Shown: positions 1-9,381, counted from the first letter of the stretch. The stretch: 64,000 nt of DNA from Microcoleus vaginatus HSN003 (GCF_022701255.1 NZ_CP031705.1:2493501-2557500), one strand, 5' to 3'. Numbers and translations are program-made. Notes: generated by a model not told the origin, from the letters alone.

Positions 1-1227
1 CCCTTTCCCCAGGCTCTGTTGAATACTATTGCAGTCGGTGAATCTGTAGTTCAATTCGCAGCCCAGCAATCGAGTTTAGATTTAGGCATCTTGGTGGAAG
101 CGGCGATTATTTTGCAGTGCTTGCAACGGGCGTTGGCGACATGGTTTGATAAGCAAGTTTATGATTCCAAAGTGTCAACAAAAGCTTCAATTTCTACTTA
201 CATTACTTTTGCGGTAATTTGGAGTCAGCTAGCTAGTGGGTTTAATAATTCTACCAAAAGCGGCGAGCAGTTGGCAAATGCTTGTTTTCAAGTAACTTTG
301 CAAATTTTGCGCGCTTTTTCTCAGCGAGAATATTTTCCGCTTTACGGGGGAATTTTTGCTTCGTTTGATGGTAAAGCCCTGCGGCATACTTTGGATTATT
401 TAGACGAACCGCTGCGGCGAGTTGAAGGCACTCAAGCGAAAGCTCGGATTCTGACGCTTTTGGGTTATTCGATGCAGGCGGCTGGGGCCTACGAGCGATC
501 GATCTTGCTACACAAGCAAGCGCTGGAAATTGCCCGTACCGAAGGAGACAAAGCTTGCGAAGTTGCCAATCTCAATCACATCAGCCGTAACTATGTTGCT
601 CAAAAAAATTATCAGGAAGCGATTAATTACAGCCAGCGGGCTTTAATTATGGCACGACAAGCGGGAGAGCGACAAGGCGAGGCAAATGCTCTGGCTAATT
701 TGGGTTACAGTGAAGTGTTTCAAGCGCGGCAGTTGGAGGAGGTGGAACCGGAGGTTTACGAGAGTGCGATCGGTTATTTGGAACAAGGTTTGTTGCTATC
801 GGAAAAATTGGGCGATCGCCAAAGTCAAGCTTTTTGTTCTAGCAGTCTCGGTATTGCTAAAATTGCCCTGGAAAATGCTGAAGCTGCGATCGAGTATTTG
901 CTCAAAGGTTGGCAAGCGGCTCAATTCTCAGGGGATTTATATTTGCAAGGTCTGAATTTGGCTTACTTGGCTCAAGCTTATTACAGAATCAACTCACTAG
1001 AAAAAGCGATATTTGCGGGCAGTTTGGGGATGTATACTTTGGAGCAAATTGGTGCGATCGAGTGGCGTCAATCGGCTGGTTTGTTAACAATTTTGCGGGG
1101 TCAAATGGGGGCGGAATCTTTTAAACAATCTTTGGCGAAAAGTCGAGCGAATATCATTCCGGCGATCGGTGTTGATGGCTACGATTACATCCCGGAGTTG
1201 CTGGAAAAATATCAGCAATCTATTTAA
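1..1227 (+). CDS. TPR-repeat protein, 5' partial
   Basis: The reading frame is open at base 1 and the first in-frame start-like codon is a TTG at 19, so the true N-terminus lies outside the window. The visible part is about 408 residues. From about residue 130 it is built of tetratricopeptide repeats, with recurrent A..L..LG......A......AL.IAR.. units. This is the helical-hairpin scaffold type common in cyanobacterial signalling and protein-interaction proteins. No enzyme motif is seen. The N-terminal visible 130 residues are helical but unassigned. Partners and function cannot be inferred from this fragment. Confidence 0.75.
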   Translation, partial: PFPQALLNTIAVGESVVQFAAQQSSLDLGILVEAAIILQCLQRALATWFDKQVYDSKVSTKASISTYITFAVIWSQLASGFNNSTKSGEQLANACFQVTLQILRAFSQREYFPLYGGIFASFDGKALRHTLDYLDEPLRRVEGTQAKARILTLLGYSMQAAGAYERSILLHKQALEIARTEGDKACEVANLNHISRNYVAQKNYQEAINYSQRALIMARQAGERQGEANALANLGYSEVFQARQLEEVEPEVYESAIGYLEQGLLLSEKLGDRQSQAFCSSSLGIAKIALENAEAAIEYLLKGWQAAQFSGDLYLQGLNLAYLAQAYYRINSLEKAIFAGSLGMYTLEQIGAIEWRQSAGLLTILRGQMGAESFKQSLAKSRANIIPAIGVDGYDYIPELLEKYQQSI

Positions 1228-1425
1228 CTCTTTGTTGTGGAACAGGCCTGAAAGCCTGTTGCTGACAGAGGTTTAAGGTGTAAGTTATAACTCACCCAAT
1301 AGCTGCATTATCAATAAGTCTTTCATGGGTGGGATCTCCTGCCCACCCCACAACCAAATTTAAGTCTTTGTGGAACAGGCATCTTGCCTGTTCATGTGTT
1401 TTTATGCACCCCAACCTCCAAATAA
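1228..1425. repeat. Intergenic palindromic repeats
   Basis: Three hairpins lie between two convergent genes: an AACAGGC/GCCTGTT palindrome at 1240-1260, a GTGGG/CCCAC hairpin at 1327-1349, and a 26-base unit at 1368-1393 containing GGCATCTTGCC. The last unit recurs twice, in inverted orientation, at 36733-36797. These look like dispersed small palindromic elements that may also end transcription of the flanking genes. Confidence 0.6.
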
Positions 1426-2061
1426 TTAATGCTCAACTATCACCGGTGTGCCAACTGCGACTTTCTCAAATAAAGCCTGTGCGTCTTTATCAAACATTCT
1501 GACGCAGCCGTGAGAAGCCGCCCCCCCGATCGACTCTGGATTCGGAGTACCATGAAAACCAATCACATTCTTGCCATCCGTCCAAAACCCCATCCACCTA
1601 CTCCCTAATGGATTGTCTGGCCCAGCAGGAATAAGTTCTCCTGTCCAAGGATTTTGCCAAACTGGATCTTTGATCATTTGCATAACTTTAAAATTGCCTG
1701 TAGGAGTTTCCCACCCGCCTTTTCCCACAGCAACCGGGAAACTGGTTTGCACCTTATTTTGTCGGTAAACATAAACGCGGCGTTCTCGTAATTTCAGCAC
1801 TAAACGCACTTCCTCAATAGGACTTACCGCAGGCTTTGGTTCCTGGGGAATATAACGAAATGGTTCTCCCAAGGGCGGCAGTTCTGGGGTTCCGAGATTC
1901 GGCAATTGTGCCTCGGATGTGGGCCGCTGCGCTGCGATCGCACTATTACTTGAATTAGCCACCAGTTCGGCAGTGGCCTGCGGCTGTAGACCCACCGACA
2001 GCGCCGCTGCACTCAAGCTCAGTACAATTAACTTGTTAAACAAAAATTTGCTCTTCACCAT
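1426..2061 (-). CDS. L,D-transpeptidase (YkuD fold), exported
   Basis: Cell-wall enzyme that makes 3-3 cross-links or attaches proteins to peptidoglycan. I chose the ATG at 2061 (211 aa); a GTG at 2085 is possible. The N-terminus has basic residues followed by a hydrophobic stretch typical of a signal peptide. Residues about 80-211 form the YkuD domain, with the catalytic SHGCVRM motif and the upstream HGTP. A proline-rich linker precedes the domain. No companion peptidoglycan gene is adjacent, so the gene is probably monocistronic. Product family is secure; the exact cross-linking role is not. Confidence 0.88.
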   Translation of the reverse strand: MVKSKFLFNKLIVLSLSAAALSVGLQPQATAELVANSSNSAIAAQRPTSEAQLPNLGTPELPPLGEPFRYIPQEPKPAVSPIEEVRLVLKLRERRVYVYRQNKVQTSFPVAVGKGGWETPTGNFKVMQMIKDPVWQNPWTGELIPAGPDNPLGSRWMGFWTDGKNVIGFHGTPNPESIGGAASHGCVRMFDKDAQALFEKVAVGTPVIVEH

Positions 2062-2085
2062 TGTTTTGTTCGCTAAACTCCTCAC

Positions 2086-2730
2086 CAGCAGTTCCTACAA
2101 AGTTCCTATCTAATTATCCGCCAACCGCACCTGATCACAAAATTTTGAGATGGCTTTTTGACGGCAACTGCGCTGCACAGTTTTTAGGTAAAATTCCACC
2201 ACTGATAACTTGTAACTCAACACAAAGCTTAGGCAATAATACTAAAACCACAAGGTTTTTATAAGAGGCTCAGTGGAATTACGCAATAGAATGTCCTGAG
2301 AAAACCCGGTTTATGCGTAAATATTCCAAGAACATGATTAAATTTTACCTCCGACTAATTTGATTTTTTAGCCATGGCCGACTGGGGATCAAGTATTCAA
2401 ACTATGGCGCTGCTGTATCCGGCAAGCATAATCTGTCTTTGGGTAGAGTTCCCCCCAGCAACAGTTAGGTTGGCGGAAAAAAACTGCTAAGGTCGATCTA
2501 ATAAACTTAATATATCACGTCAACACTCGAGAGATGCGAACCGCTGAACTTGTTGTTAATTGGGAACTTATGATGTAAAATTTAGTCTTTCAATACTTGT
2601 TCGATAATCTTTTTTTGAGATTGTCATAAATTTCCTACTCTGGGGATTAAACTGGATTAGGTAGAGAGGTTGGGACTTTCGCGCAGCGGAAGCAAACCCG
2701 ACCCTGAATAGCAGTTAATGTGAGGTTTCA
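2086..2730. other. Intergenic region, no gene recognised
   Basis: About 640 bases with no convincing reading frame. It contains a copy of the AAACCCGGTTT palindrome near 2302 and AT-rich DNA. The promoter of the downstream exported protein is presumably in the last 100 bases. I see no riboswitch signature. Confidence 0.5.
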
Positions 2731-3231
2731 ATGCGTCTTCAGAACATCAAATTATTGACAGGTGCAACACTGTCGGTGGTAATTTCGGCGGTCTCAGTAC
2801 ATCCTGCGATGGCTAACCCTGCAACTCAAATAGCCCAAACGCAGACCACCACAACAGCAAGCACTCGAACCATTACCGGTTTTGTCAAAAGTATTGTCGG
2901 CGACGTAGTAACTATTCGCGAAGAAAGCGCGCCGTACAGGACTCTCAGGATTCAAAGATGCGTCCTGAGAATTATTGGCCTCGTACCGGGAATGAAAGTC
3001 AGAGCTACAGTCGCCGGATCTCAGATACAAAATATCGCGGTGATCCCCGATTATAAGGTGGTAGCAGCAACGGTTGTTCGTCCCGCAACCCCAGCACCGG
3101 CACCGCGTCCGGCCCCAGCACCCGCTCCGGTACCTCGTCCGGCTCCCGTTCCGCGTTCGGCTCCAGTTCCGGCTCCCCGTCCAATTCCGGCTCCTCGTCC
3201 GGCTCCGGCTCCTGTGAGAGGACTTTGGTAG
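2731..3231 (+). CDS. Exported protein with Pro/Ala-rich tail
   Basis: A 166-residue protein that I do not recognise. Residues 1-28 form a signal peptide ending AMA. Residues about 45-105 look like a small beta-rich domain (TITGFVKSIVG, then a TLRI segment). The C-terminal third is a low-complexity run of PAPRPAPVP repeats, as found in wall-spanning linkers or wall-attached tails. GC content rises in the repeat. Periplasmic location is inferred; there is no catalytic motif. Confidence 0.7.
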   Translation: MRLQNIKLLTGATLSVVISAVSVHPAMANPATQIAQTQTTTTASTRTITGFVKSIVGDVVTIREESAPYRTLRIQRCVLRIIGLVPGMKVRATVAGSQIQNIAVIPDYKVVAATVVRPATPAPAPRPAPAPAPVPRPAPVPRSAPVPAPRPIPAPRPAPAPVRGLW

Positions 3232-3340
3232 ACCTAGGTTATACGATTTTAGATTTTCGATTGAAGATGGGCAATGACAATCAAGCAATTTGGTTCCGGG
3301 CCCCCAGATTCATTCGTGGGGTCGCTTTCTTCAATTCTTT

Positions 3341-3372
3341 AATCTAAAATCTAAAATCTAAAATCTAAAATC
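3341..3372. repeat. AATCTAA heptamer tandem repeat (STRR)
   Basis: About four copies of the heptamer AATCTAA in tandem. A second short run is at 10011-10034 and a partial one near 35932. Short tandem heptamers of this kind are characteristic of intergenic DNA in filamentous cyanobacteria. Confidence 0.75.
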
Positions 3373-3452
3373 GATTGACTGATAAAGCTCAAGGTTTGGA
3401 TCACAGGGCTACACTTGCATTCTTGTTTGCAACTGGTATCAGTAAATAAAAT

Positions 3453-3478
3453 TAAGCCACCGCGTCGGCGGTGGCTTA
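3453..3478. terminator. Perfect 11-bp GC-rich hairpin
   Basis: TAAGCCACCGC pairs perfectly with GCGGTGGCTTA around a 4-base loop. It lies 220 bases downstream of the proline-rich protein and 60 bases upstream of the next start codon. It has no strong T-run, so it may be a terminator or a 5' leader structure of the following gene. Confidence 0.45.
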
Positions 3479-3537
3479 GCTATTTAATAGCCGTTAGAAT
3501 AATAGAATGGTCCAGCAATTGTGGAGAAATCGCTGCT

Positions 3538-4884
3538 ATGTATTACCTGCGTTTCTTGCTGCTAATTCTGCTGTTGCCGGTGATTGCGTGCGATCGAGCT
3601 ACAGATGCGATCGCCCCTGCTGTTGGCAACAACGGCCCCCTGTCGCAAATTCCCTCCCGTGCACCGCTGGTAAATGTTGGGACAAATCAAATTGTACCGA
3701 CCAAACCGCTTTCGCCGCAGCCAATCCGCATTGTTGCAACTACTTTGCCGCAGCCCGGAGCCAGCGAAAGCGCCTCAAAACCTCCTCAAGTAGTACCGAT
3801 TCCCGCATCGCCATTGCTGCGAGTGCCTCCTGGCTTTGTCGTTAACGTTTTTGCTGACAATTTAGACGCTCCCCGATGGCTGGCTTTGACGCCGACAGGC
3901 GATGTTTTGGTAACAGAAACCCGGCAAAATCGGATTACACTGTTGCGAGATGCCAATCGCGACGGGGTTGCTGAGGTTCGCAAAACTTTTGCAAGTGCCC
4001 AAAACGGGTTAAATATTCCCTTTGGTATGGCTTTTGCAGATCGCTATTTTTTCCTCGGAAATACCGCTGAAGTCCGCCGATTTCCCTACACAAAAGGGCA
4101 GGAACAATTGACAGGTAGTGGTCAAAAAATTGCCGATTTACCGGGCGGCGGCTACAACCAACACTGGACGCGAAATGTTGTCGTTTCCCCCGACAAGAGC
4201 AAGCTTTTCGTCTCAGTTGGATCGCAGTCTAATGCCGATGTCGAACCGCTGCCGAGGGCGTCTGTTCAAGTGATGAATTTGGACGGCAAGAACAAACAAA
4301 TTTTTGCTTCGGGTTTGCGAAATCCGGTGGGATTGGATTTTCACCCAACAACGAATCAACTCTACACAACAGTCAACGAACGCGACGGTTTGGGAGATGA
4401 TTTGGTGCCGGATTACTTGACAAGAATTCGTCAAGGCGAGTTTTACGGCTGGCCTTACGCTTATTTTAAGCCGAATTTGCTCGACCCGCGCCACTCCAGA
4501 AATGGCAATAGCGATCGACCTGATTTAGCGGCTAAAACATTAATGCCAGACGTGCTGTTTCAGGCGCATTCGGCGGCTTTGGGACTTCAGTTTTACGACG
4601 GCAAAACGTTTCCCAAAAGATTCTCGAACGGGGCGTTTGTGGCGTTTCGCGGCAGTTGGAACCGGAACGCTGGAACTGGTTATAAAATCGTGTTTGTACC
4701 TTTTAATGCGGCGAACGGACGCCCTCAAGGTTATTATGAGGATTTTCTGACTGGTTTTCTGACAGATCCGTCGGGCCCGAAAACTTGGGGGAGGCCGGTT
4801 GGTTTGCTGGTTTTACCTGACGGGAGTTTGCTGTTTACTGAGGAAGCGAACAACCGGATTTATCGGGTGCAGTATCGCGGCTGA
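3538..4884 (+). CDS. Sorbosone/glucose dehydrogenase-like lipoprotein
   Basis: A 448-residue protein of the PQQ-type glucose/sorbosone dehydrogenase beta-propeller family (GSDH). I start it at the ATG at 3538: the peptide from there has a hydrophobic signal with lipobox VIAC, giving a lipoprotein, whereas the 41 residues upstream look non-coding. After a proline-rich linker the propeller runs from about residue 98, with blade motifs such as GDVLVTE, a GLRNPVGLDFHP segment and PDGSLLFTEE..N.IYR at the end. The family oxidises sugars using PQQ, but cyanobacterial members are mostly uncharacterised. No PQQ synthesis genes are nearby, so activity is uncertain. Confidence 0.85.
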   Translation: MYYLRFLLLILLLPVIACDRATDAIAPAVGNNGPLSQIPSRAPLVNVGTNQIVPTKPLSPQPIRIVATTLPQPGASESASKPPQVVPIPASPLLRVPPGFVVNVFADNLDAPRWLALTPTGDVLVTETRQNRITLLRDANRDGVAEVRKTFASAQNGLNIPFGMAFADRYFFLGNTAEVRRFPYTKGQEQLTGSGQKIADLPGGGYNQHWTRNVVVSPDKSKLFVSVGSQSNADVEPLPRASVQVMNLDGKNKQIFASGLRNPVGLDFHPTTNQLYTTVNERDGLGDDLVPDYLTRIRQGEFYGWPYAYFKPNLLDPRHSRNGNSDRPDLAAKTLMPDVLFQAHSAALGLQFYDGKTFPKRFSNGAFVAFRGSWNRNAGTGYKIVFVPFNAANGRPQGYYEDFLTGFLTDPSGPKTWGRPVGLLVLPDGSLLFTEEANNRIYRVQYRG

Positions 4885-4949
4885 CGATTGGGCGATCTAT
4901 TAGATACCGACTTTTTCAAGAAGTCGGGGATCTGGTTGTTTAGTCAGCT

Positions 4950-5405
4950 TCAAACCTTGCTAAGTTGAGATTCACCGGAGAGCTTTTGAAAAATTAATAA
5001 CCTATCTTCTTCCGCAGTTTCGCGATTTAAATCAGACAGTTCGTAATAGGAATCTGTTTCTGGCAAGTAGATTGCCGGTAAATTTGCAGGCAGAATTAAA
5101 TAAGTGTTTTTCACCTGTAAATCATTGTCTATATCTAATGAATATAAAAATCCGTCAACAGGATTTACAATTAACTCGTGCAAGGAAACTTGTCCCTCTA
5201 TGTAAAGCTTGAGAGTTAGTTGTGCAACTCTGAAAACCAACCAGCGATTGTACAAATTATCTACATCGCACCACGAATAAAGATAGCTATCGCCGTATTC
5301 ATTCTCAAAAAGCGATAGCAGGGGGCCGTCGAAATACTCTAAAGTGACTATGCTTCTGAGAGATAAAGGAAATTTACTTAGTTTAAATCCTATTAATTGT
5401 TCCAT
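4950..5405 (-). CDS. Hypothetical protein, second gene of a pair
   Basis: I do not recognise this family. The likely start is the ATG at 5405 (MEQLIGF, 151 aa); a start at 5429 would overlap the upstream gene by 13 bases. The sequence is rich in aromatic and acidic residues with no signal peptide, suggesting a soluble alpha/beta protein. It follows the 118-residue gene closely on the same strand, so the two are probably co-transcribed. Such short paired genes often encode immunity, antitoxin or structural partners, but nothing here proves it. Confidence 0.55.
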   Translation of the reverse strand: MEQLIGFKLSKFPLSLRSIVTLEYFDGPLLSLFENEYGDSYLYSWCDVDNLYNRWLVFRVAQLTLKLYIEGQVSLHELIVNPVDGFLYSLDIDNDLQVKNTYLILPANLPAIYLPETDSYYELSDLNRETAEEDRLLIFQKLSGESQLSKV

Positions 5406-5416
5406 GTTTTTGTACC

Positions 5417-5773
5417 TTACAATAAACAAGATGTTATTACAAATTTTGCTGCTAAATCAGCAGTAGCAAATTCATGTAGGCTCAAGTGACCGTTATCATC
5501 TATTTGGGAGACAACTCCATCTGTCTTGTCGATCGATCCTGCTGCTATGTTAGTCCCCAGAGAATCGCGGAGTTTTTTTCTTTTTTTTGTTAGTTTTAAA
5601 TAACGTTTTTCGGCATTTTCCTTGGTATCAAATAATGATAGCGCATAACCTTGACATCTGGTTGCTTCAGTTTCTGGTTGTAGGTTGCGCTGCGGAGTTA
5701 TTATCAGCACTGGTTTAAAGTTATTAATAGATCGTTCATCATTGGGTTCAAATACAAATCTAAAAGCCAGCAT
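5417..5773 (-). CDS. Hypothetical protein, first gene of a pair
   Basis: A 118-residue protein not recognised by me. It has a central lysine-rich stretch (KKRKKLRD, about residues 63-70) and a hydrophobic C-terminus. The coding DNA contains a homopolymer-like T-rich run at 5574-5588 that could cause frameshifts. It ends about 12 bases upstream of the most likely start of the next gene, consistent with a two-gene operon. The next 245 bases upstream are AT-rich and hold no gene. Confidence 0.5.
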   Translation of the reverse strand: MLAFRFVFEPNDERSINNFKPVLIITPQRNLQPETEATRCQGYALSLFDTKENAEKRYLKLTKKRKKLRDSLGTNIAAGSIDKTDGVVSQIDDNGHLSLHEFATADLAAKFVITSCLL

Positions 5774-6019
5774 TTCTTTAGGTTCATAGTCCTGTGGCGG
5801 GCATTGAGTTGAAAGCTTATCTATATATTATTGGTGTTTTAAACACATATTGATAATTTTAGTAGCCGCTTTGATTTTAAATTTTAAATGTTAGCCGAAA
5901 ATCGCTAGTTTTTATATCAATTGTAATCCGTTCTTTTTGCTGTAAAATCAGTGGTTATTCCTCTTAACAGTATTTTTAAGTGGGTACCGTAAATAACCTA
6001 AAAATTTTGCGATCGCGCT

Positions 6020-6586
6020 TTAAAATCCCGAACCGGGTTGTTTGAGAAATTCCGCTTCTTCTGGGGTTGTTTCGCGTCCGAGAATTTCATTGCGGTGGGG
6101 AAATCTCCCAAACCGCTCGATTATTTCCAAATGCTGCATCGCGTATTCAATGACTGAATCGCTGTCAGGTTCGCCGCTGAGTTGGCTAAATAGTTCGACA
6201 GATTTTTGCTGGTTTTCTAAGTTTTCGCTGTGTTCAAAAGGCAGATAAATAAACACTTTTTGTACAGTAAGCAATTCGCGATCGAATTTATTATTAACAG
6301 CGTATTCGGCGGTGGCTAAAGCTTTGTTGTCTGTGGCGAATGCTTGGGGTGTTCCGCGAAACATATTGCGCGGAAATTGATCGAGCAGTAGAATTAATGC
6401 TAGGCAGTTTTCCGGGGAATCTTGCCATGAGTCGAGTTTACCGGAGGCGGCGAGTTCGTATTGCTGCATAAAGCGCGATCGCACTTCTGCATCAAAATCC
6501 GCATCTTTTTCAAACCATTTCTTTTGGGCTTTGCCAAACTCAGGAGACTGCGCTCGACCAAACCAAAAATCTAAAACTTCATTCAT
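6020..6586 (-). CDS. DUF924 family protein
   Basis: A 188-residue helical protein of the DUF924 family, recognised by the N-terminal VLDFWFG, LILLLDQFPRNMFRG in the middle, and FIYLPFEHSE. Length is typical of the family. The start is the ATG at 6586 (MNEVLDFW). Members resemble TPR-like helical proteins and have no established biochemical role. The gene stands alone on the minus strand. Confidence 0.85.
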   Translation of the reverse strand: MNEVLDFWFGRAQSPEFGKAQKKWFEKDADFDAEVRSRFMQQYELAASGKLDSWQDSPENCLALILLLDQFPRNMFRGTPQAFATDNKALATAEYAVNNKFDRELLTVQKVFIYLPFEHSENLENQQKSVELFSQLSGEPDSDSVIEYAMQHLEIIERFGRFPHRNEILGRETTPEEAEFLKQPGSGF

Positions 6587-6729
6587 TAGCAATCTAGTAT
6601 GCGATTGATTGTTGATTAAAGCTTCTGTGTCTGTAGTTGCACAAAATGCGCTCTCTGTGCAACTACAAACGGCAGCGATTAATGATTAGCAATAATGACT
6701 TAGGAACCTTTGTTGTGCGGTGCTTAAAT

Positions 6730-7086
6730 TCACGAACTAGCAAACAGTCTGTCCCAAGTTTTGCCTCCTACCACTCCGTCTACAGGAATATCAGCTTGTC
6801 GCTGAAATCTTTTCACTGCATTTTCGGTTGTCGGGCCGAACACGCCATCAATTGCGATCGGGTGTGCGGACAAGCCCCGCGCGTTCAACAACTTTTGCAG
6901 TTTCTTCACATCGTGCCCTTTCGAGCCACATTTTAAAATCCTTTTATGGTGTCTCACTACTGGTCGATGGCAATCATCAGTGTAGCAAACTGCGGAACCC
7001 GCTGCATAGTTGGCTCTACTTGTGCCCGTCAAAACTAATAGGGCGAAAATTCCTAGTAAAAAATAAAAAGTCTGTGATCCTGCCAT
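6730..7086 (-). CDS. Exported peptidoglycan-binding domain protein
   Basis: A 118-residue protein with a membrane-inserted or cleaved hydrophobic N-terminus (residues 6-22) and one PG_binding_1 domain from about residue 52 to the end. The domain shows the pattern V..LQ..L...G......DGVFG..T..AV..FQ. Two cysteines between the signal and the domain may form a disulfide. Such single-domain proteins bind peptidoglycan in the periplasm and usually accompany hydrolases, but no hydrolase domain is present here. Confidence 0.82.
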   Translation of the reverse strand: MAGSQTFYFLLGIFALLVLTGTSRANYAAGSAVCYTDDCHRPVVRHHKRILKCGSKGHDVKKLQKLLNARGLSAHPIAIDGVFGPTTENAVKRFQRQADIPVDGVVGGKTWDRLFASS

Positions 7087-7215
7087 ACTTTCCCTGTTAA
7101 TTTTTCAAGCGTTTTTTGCAATTTGGACGATTGTTTGAGGGTGAGAAACCGGGTTTATAGGATGGGGGCATCCCATCTTGATTGACCTGGTTTCTGGCAA
7201 CAGTCAACCGACATT

Positions 7216-7854
7216 CTACAATATAAGTGGCTTTACTGCAAAATCTCCGATCGTGCAAGTTAAATTTTGTTGCTGTTTGGTAGCAGCAAAGGTAACAATT
7301 ACTTCGCAGGCAACTGCAACTGTCAGGATTACCAAGTTTCGCGCCAGCGGGTAATCGCAAACGTCATCATTCGCCGCTGAAGGAACCCGATAGTGTTCGT
7401 TCCAAATTATTTCGGAGTAATCGGCAGCTAATCCGACGTGCACGCAGGGAAGGGATGCACTCGCACAGTAATCCTTGACTGCTTGCCGCCCGACACTGTT
7501 ATCAAAAGTATCGATGACTGTGGCGCTGTTGGCCAGCAGCCGATCGACATTTGCGGGTGTCAATTCTTTTGAGTGCGCGTCAATGCTGACTCCCAAAGCG
7601 CGGTAGAGGTTGTTGGCGAGAATTTTGGCTTTGAATGCGCCGATGTCCGATCGATAATAGGGTTGAGTGGAAAGGTTGCGTTCCTCAATGCGATCGCGAT
7701 CAATGACTTTTAACTGACAAAAGCCCGATCGCGCCAGACTTTCTGTAATATTCGCACCCAAAGCGCCCGCCCCGCACACCGTTACCGGGAAATTTTTGAT
7801 CTGCGACATCACTGCGGCACTTCTGTAAAGTTGTTCGTGAAAAAATATACTCAT
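7216..7854 (-). CDS. ThiF/E1-like adenylyltransferase family protein
   Basis: A 212-residue Rossmann protein of the ThiF/MoeB/E1 superfamily. It has the nucleotide-binding GAGALG motif near residue 28, followed by DRDRIEERNLSTQ, the superfamily's conserved second motif. The start is the ATG at 7854. The family adenylates the C-terminus of a ubiquitin-like or sulfur-carrier protein; here neither a clear carrier gene nor the CxxC zinc pairs of MoeB/ThiF are seen. It is shorter than full MoeB. It follows directly after an unrecognised gene with about 12 bases between, so they form a two-gene unit. Confidence 0.75.
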   Translation of the reverse strand: MSIFFHEQLYRSAAVMSQIKNFPVTVCGAGALGANITESLARSGFCQLKVIDRDRIEERNLSTQPYYRSDIGAFKAKILANNLYRALGVSIDAHSKELTPANVDRLLANSATVIDTFDNSVGRQAVKDYCASASLPCVHVGLAADYSEIIWNEHYRVPSAANDDVCDYPLARNLVILTVAVACEVIVTFAATKQQQNLTCTIGDFAVKPLIL

Positions 7855-7866
7855 GGTAATCAAGAA

Positions 7867-8712
7867 TTAGCGATTTTCGACGACTCCAACCAATGAATGC
7901 AAGTCGAAGTCTTTGTCCAATCCGCTGAGACAAATCCCCGCACTCATAACTGTCAAGTCATTTTTGGCGATCGCAGAAGTGTGGTGTTCTCCTGTTCCGC
8001 TAGTCCATTCAACTAGCCAATAATTTTCGCGATCGCCAAAATCCCGCAATTCACCGCCGCCCATTTTTAGCGCCTGCTGCAAGCGCTGTTGGGCCCGCAC
8101 TTTCGGATCGAAATATTTAATATTTCGGGACACCAACTCATAAACTGTTCGCATTTCCGGTGTCATCCCTTTAAAGCGAACTTCTTGAGGCAAAGTCAAC
8201 TTTTTTAAAGCTGCTTTTAACTTCTCAGACGGCAGCGGATCGGCGCGCCTGTCAATCTCTTCAAACCACAAACAATGACCGTCCCACCGCGCAACAATCG
8301 GCTCAAACTGCGAACCTTCAGTTACTAAATGAACTGGTACGGGTTTCGCAACACCCGTGCGCTGTTTAGCGTCAGATTCGTTAACAGGATAAGCCAGCCA
8401 AGTTTGCCCTTGCAGCACGCAAGCCAACTGCAAGCGAACGGGTACGAGCAGTTGCAAATACTCGGCTACTTGCGGCAAACTCGGTTCCTCAATCACCGCA
8501 GCAATTTTCTCATTGACTGGCCCAAAAATAGCCCATCCTTCAAAGTTGCGCGGCTGCGGTAGAAAAGTATAAATCATTGAGCTAACCCTTGTCCGCACGC
8601 TTCCCCCGGGCACGCAAGGAGCCAGGAATTGGGTATCGAGTAGGTGCCCTTCTTGGGCAGCGAGTTTGCTGAGAATTTGGCGGATATCTGCCACTGAATT
8701 GACCTCCGTCAT
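7867..8712 (-). CDS. Hypothetical partner of ThiF-like gene
   Basis: A 281-residue protein that I do not recognise; start at the ATG at 8712 is preferred over the GTG at 8736. It has no signal peptide or membrane segment. A conserved-looking block near the C-terminus contains MGGGELRDF and ENYWLVEW. It is transcribed with, and immediately upstream of, the ThiF-like gene, so a role as its substrate-recognition or carrier partner is possible. That is inference from position only. Confidence 0.55.
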   Translation of the reverse strand: MTEVNSVADIRQILSKLAAQEGHLLDTQFLAPCVPGGSVRTRVSSMIYTFLPQPRNFEGWAIFGPVNEKIAAVIEEPSLPQVAEYLQLLVPVRLQLACVLQGQTWLAYPVNESDAKQRTGVAKPVPVHLVTEGSQFEPIVARWDGHCLWFEEIDRRADPLPSEKLKAALKKLTLPQEVRFKGMTPEMRTVYELVSRNIKYFDPKVRAQQRLQQALKMGGGELRDFGDRENYWLVEWTSGTGEHHTSAIAKNDLTVMSAGICLSGLDKDFDLHSLVGVVENR

Positions 8713-8847
8713 CTTACTTTTTGTTACCGAACACACTTTTAATTTAAGAAAACCTAAAGATTTTTCAACACTATTGACAGGAGTTAATCTCCTAATCTAA
8801 TATTGAGCGAATCTCGCAAGTTAACCTTGTAAATATCTTAAGTAAAT

Positions 8848-9240
8848 ATGCTGCAAAAGCTTTTTTGTAAGTGGGTTGTAGTCACAGCTTTGACACTTCC
8901 TCTTTTTGGCTCAGTCCAGGTAGCTAAAGCTCAGGACAGCCATGGAGCTACTGCTTATTCTCCGACTTCTGACGCCACTGGTATTAGTTGGGATCATGCG
9001 ACAGAGAAAGAAGCACTAAACGCAGCAGTAGCCGTGTGCAATGAACAAAGCGAAGGTGCGAACGACTGCGAAGCGCTGACCTCTAATAGTAATAATTGTG
9101 GAGCGATCGCCGTAGGCAAAGGAGGAGCAGGTGCGGGCTGGGGTGAGGATAAAGCAGCAGCAGAAGCTCAAGCTCTCGCTGGTTGCAGCGAACTAGATGG
9201 CGGTAAGTGTAAAGTGCAGCTTTCAGCTTGCAACAACTAA
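8848..9240 (+). CDS. Exported DUF4189 protein
   Basis: A 130-residue secreted protein with a signal peptide (cleavage after KAQ, about residue 29) and one DUF4189 domain. The domain is recognised by repeated A...A...C patterns, GAIAVGKGG..GAGWG and paired cysteines that probably form disulfides. Members are small periplasmic proteins of unknown role. It is divergent from the ThiF pair, sharing a 135-base intergenic region. Confidence 0.8.
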   Translation: MLQKLFCKWVVVTALTLPLFGSVQVAKAQDSHGATAYSPTSDATGISWDHATEKEALNAAVAVCNEQSEGANDCEALTSNSNNCGAIAVGKGGAGAGWGEDKAAAEAQALAGCSELDGGKCKVQLSACNN

Positions 9241-9307
9241 TTAAAGTGATAAAAATTGGTTAGAGTAGTGTCTTTTTTCGGTCGTAAAACCGCTTAAAAA
9301 ATAGTAA

Positions 9308-9381
9308 AAGTAGGGTGCGCTAGGCGCACCTTACAAAATACAAATCAGCTAAAAGTAGGGTGCACCATGTGCACCTTACAG
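9308..9381. repeat. Two imperfect copies of an AGGGTGCnC hairpin
   Basis: Two head-to-tail units, at 9308-9336 and 9353-9381, share AAGTAGGGTGC and GCACCTTACA around a small palindrome. They are dispersed-repeat-like and sit between convergent genes, where they may act as bidirectional terminators. Confidence 0.55.

Noticed and set aside
7097-7360. 87-codon minus-strand frame
   Set aside because: It overlaps the ThiF-like gene in another frame and has no start signal.
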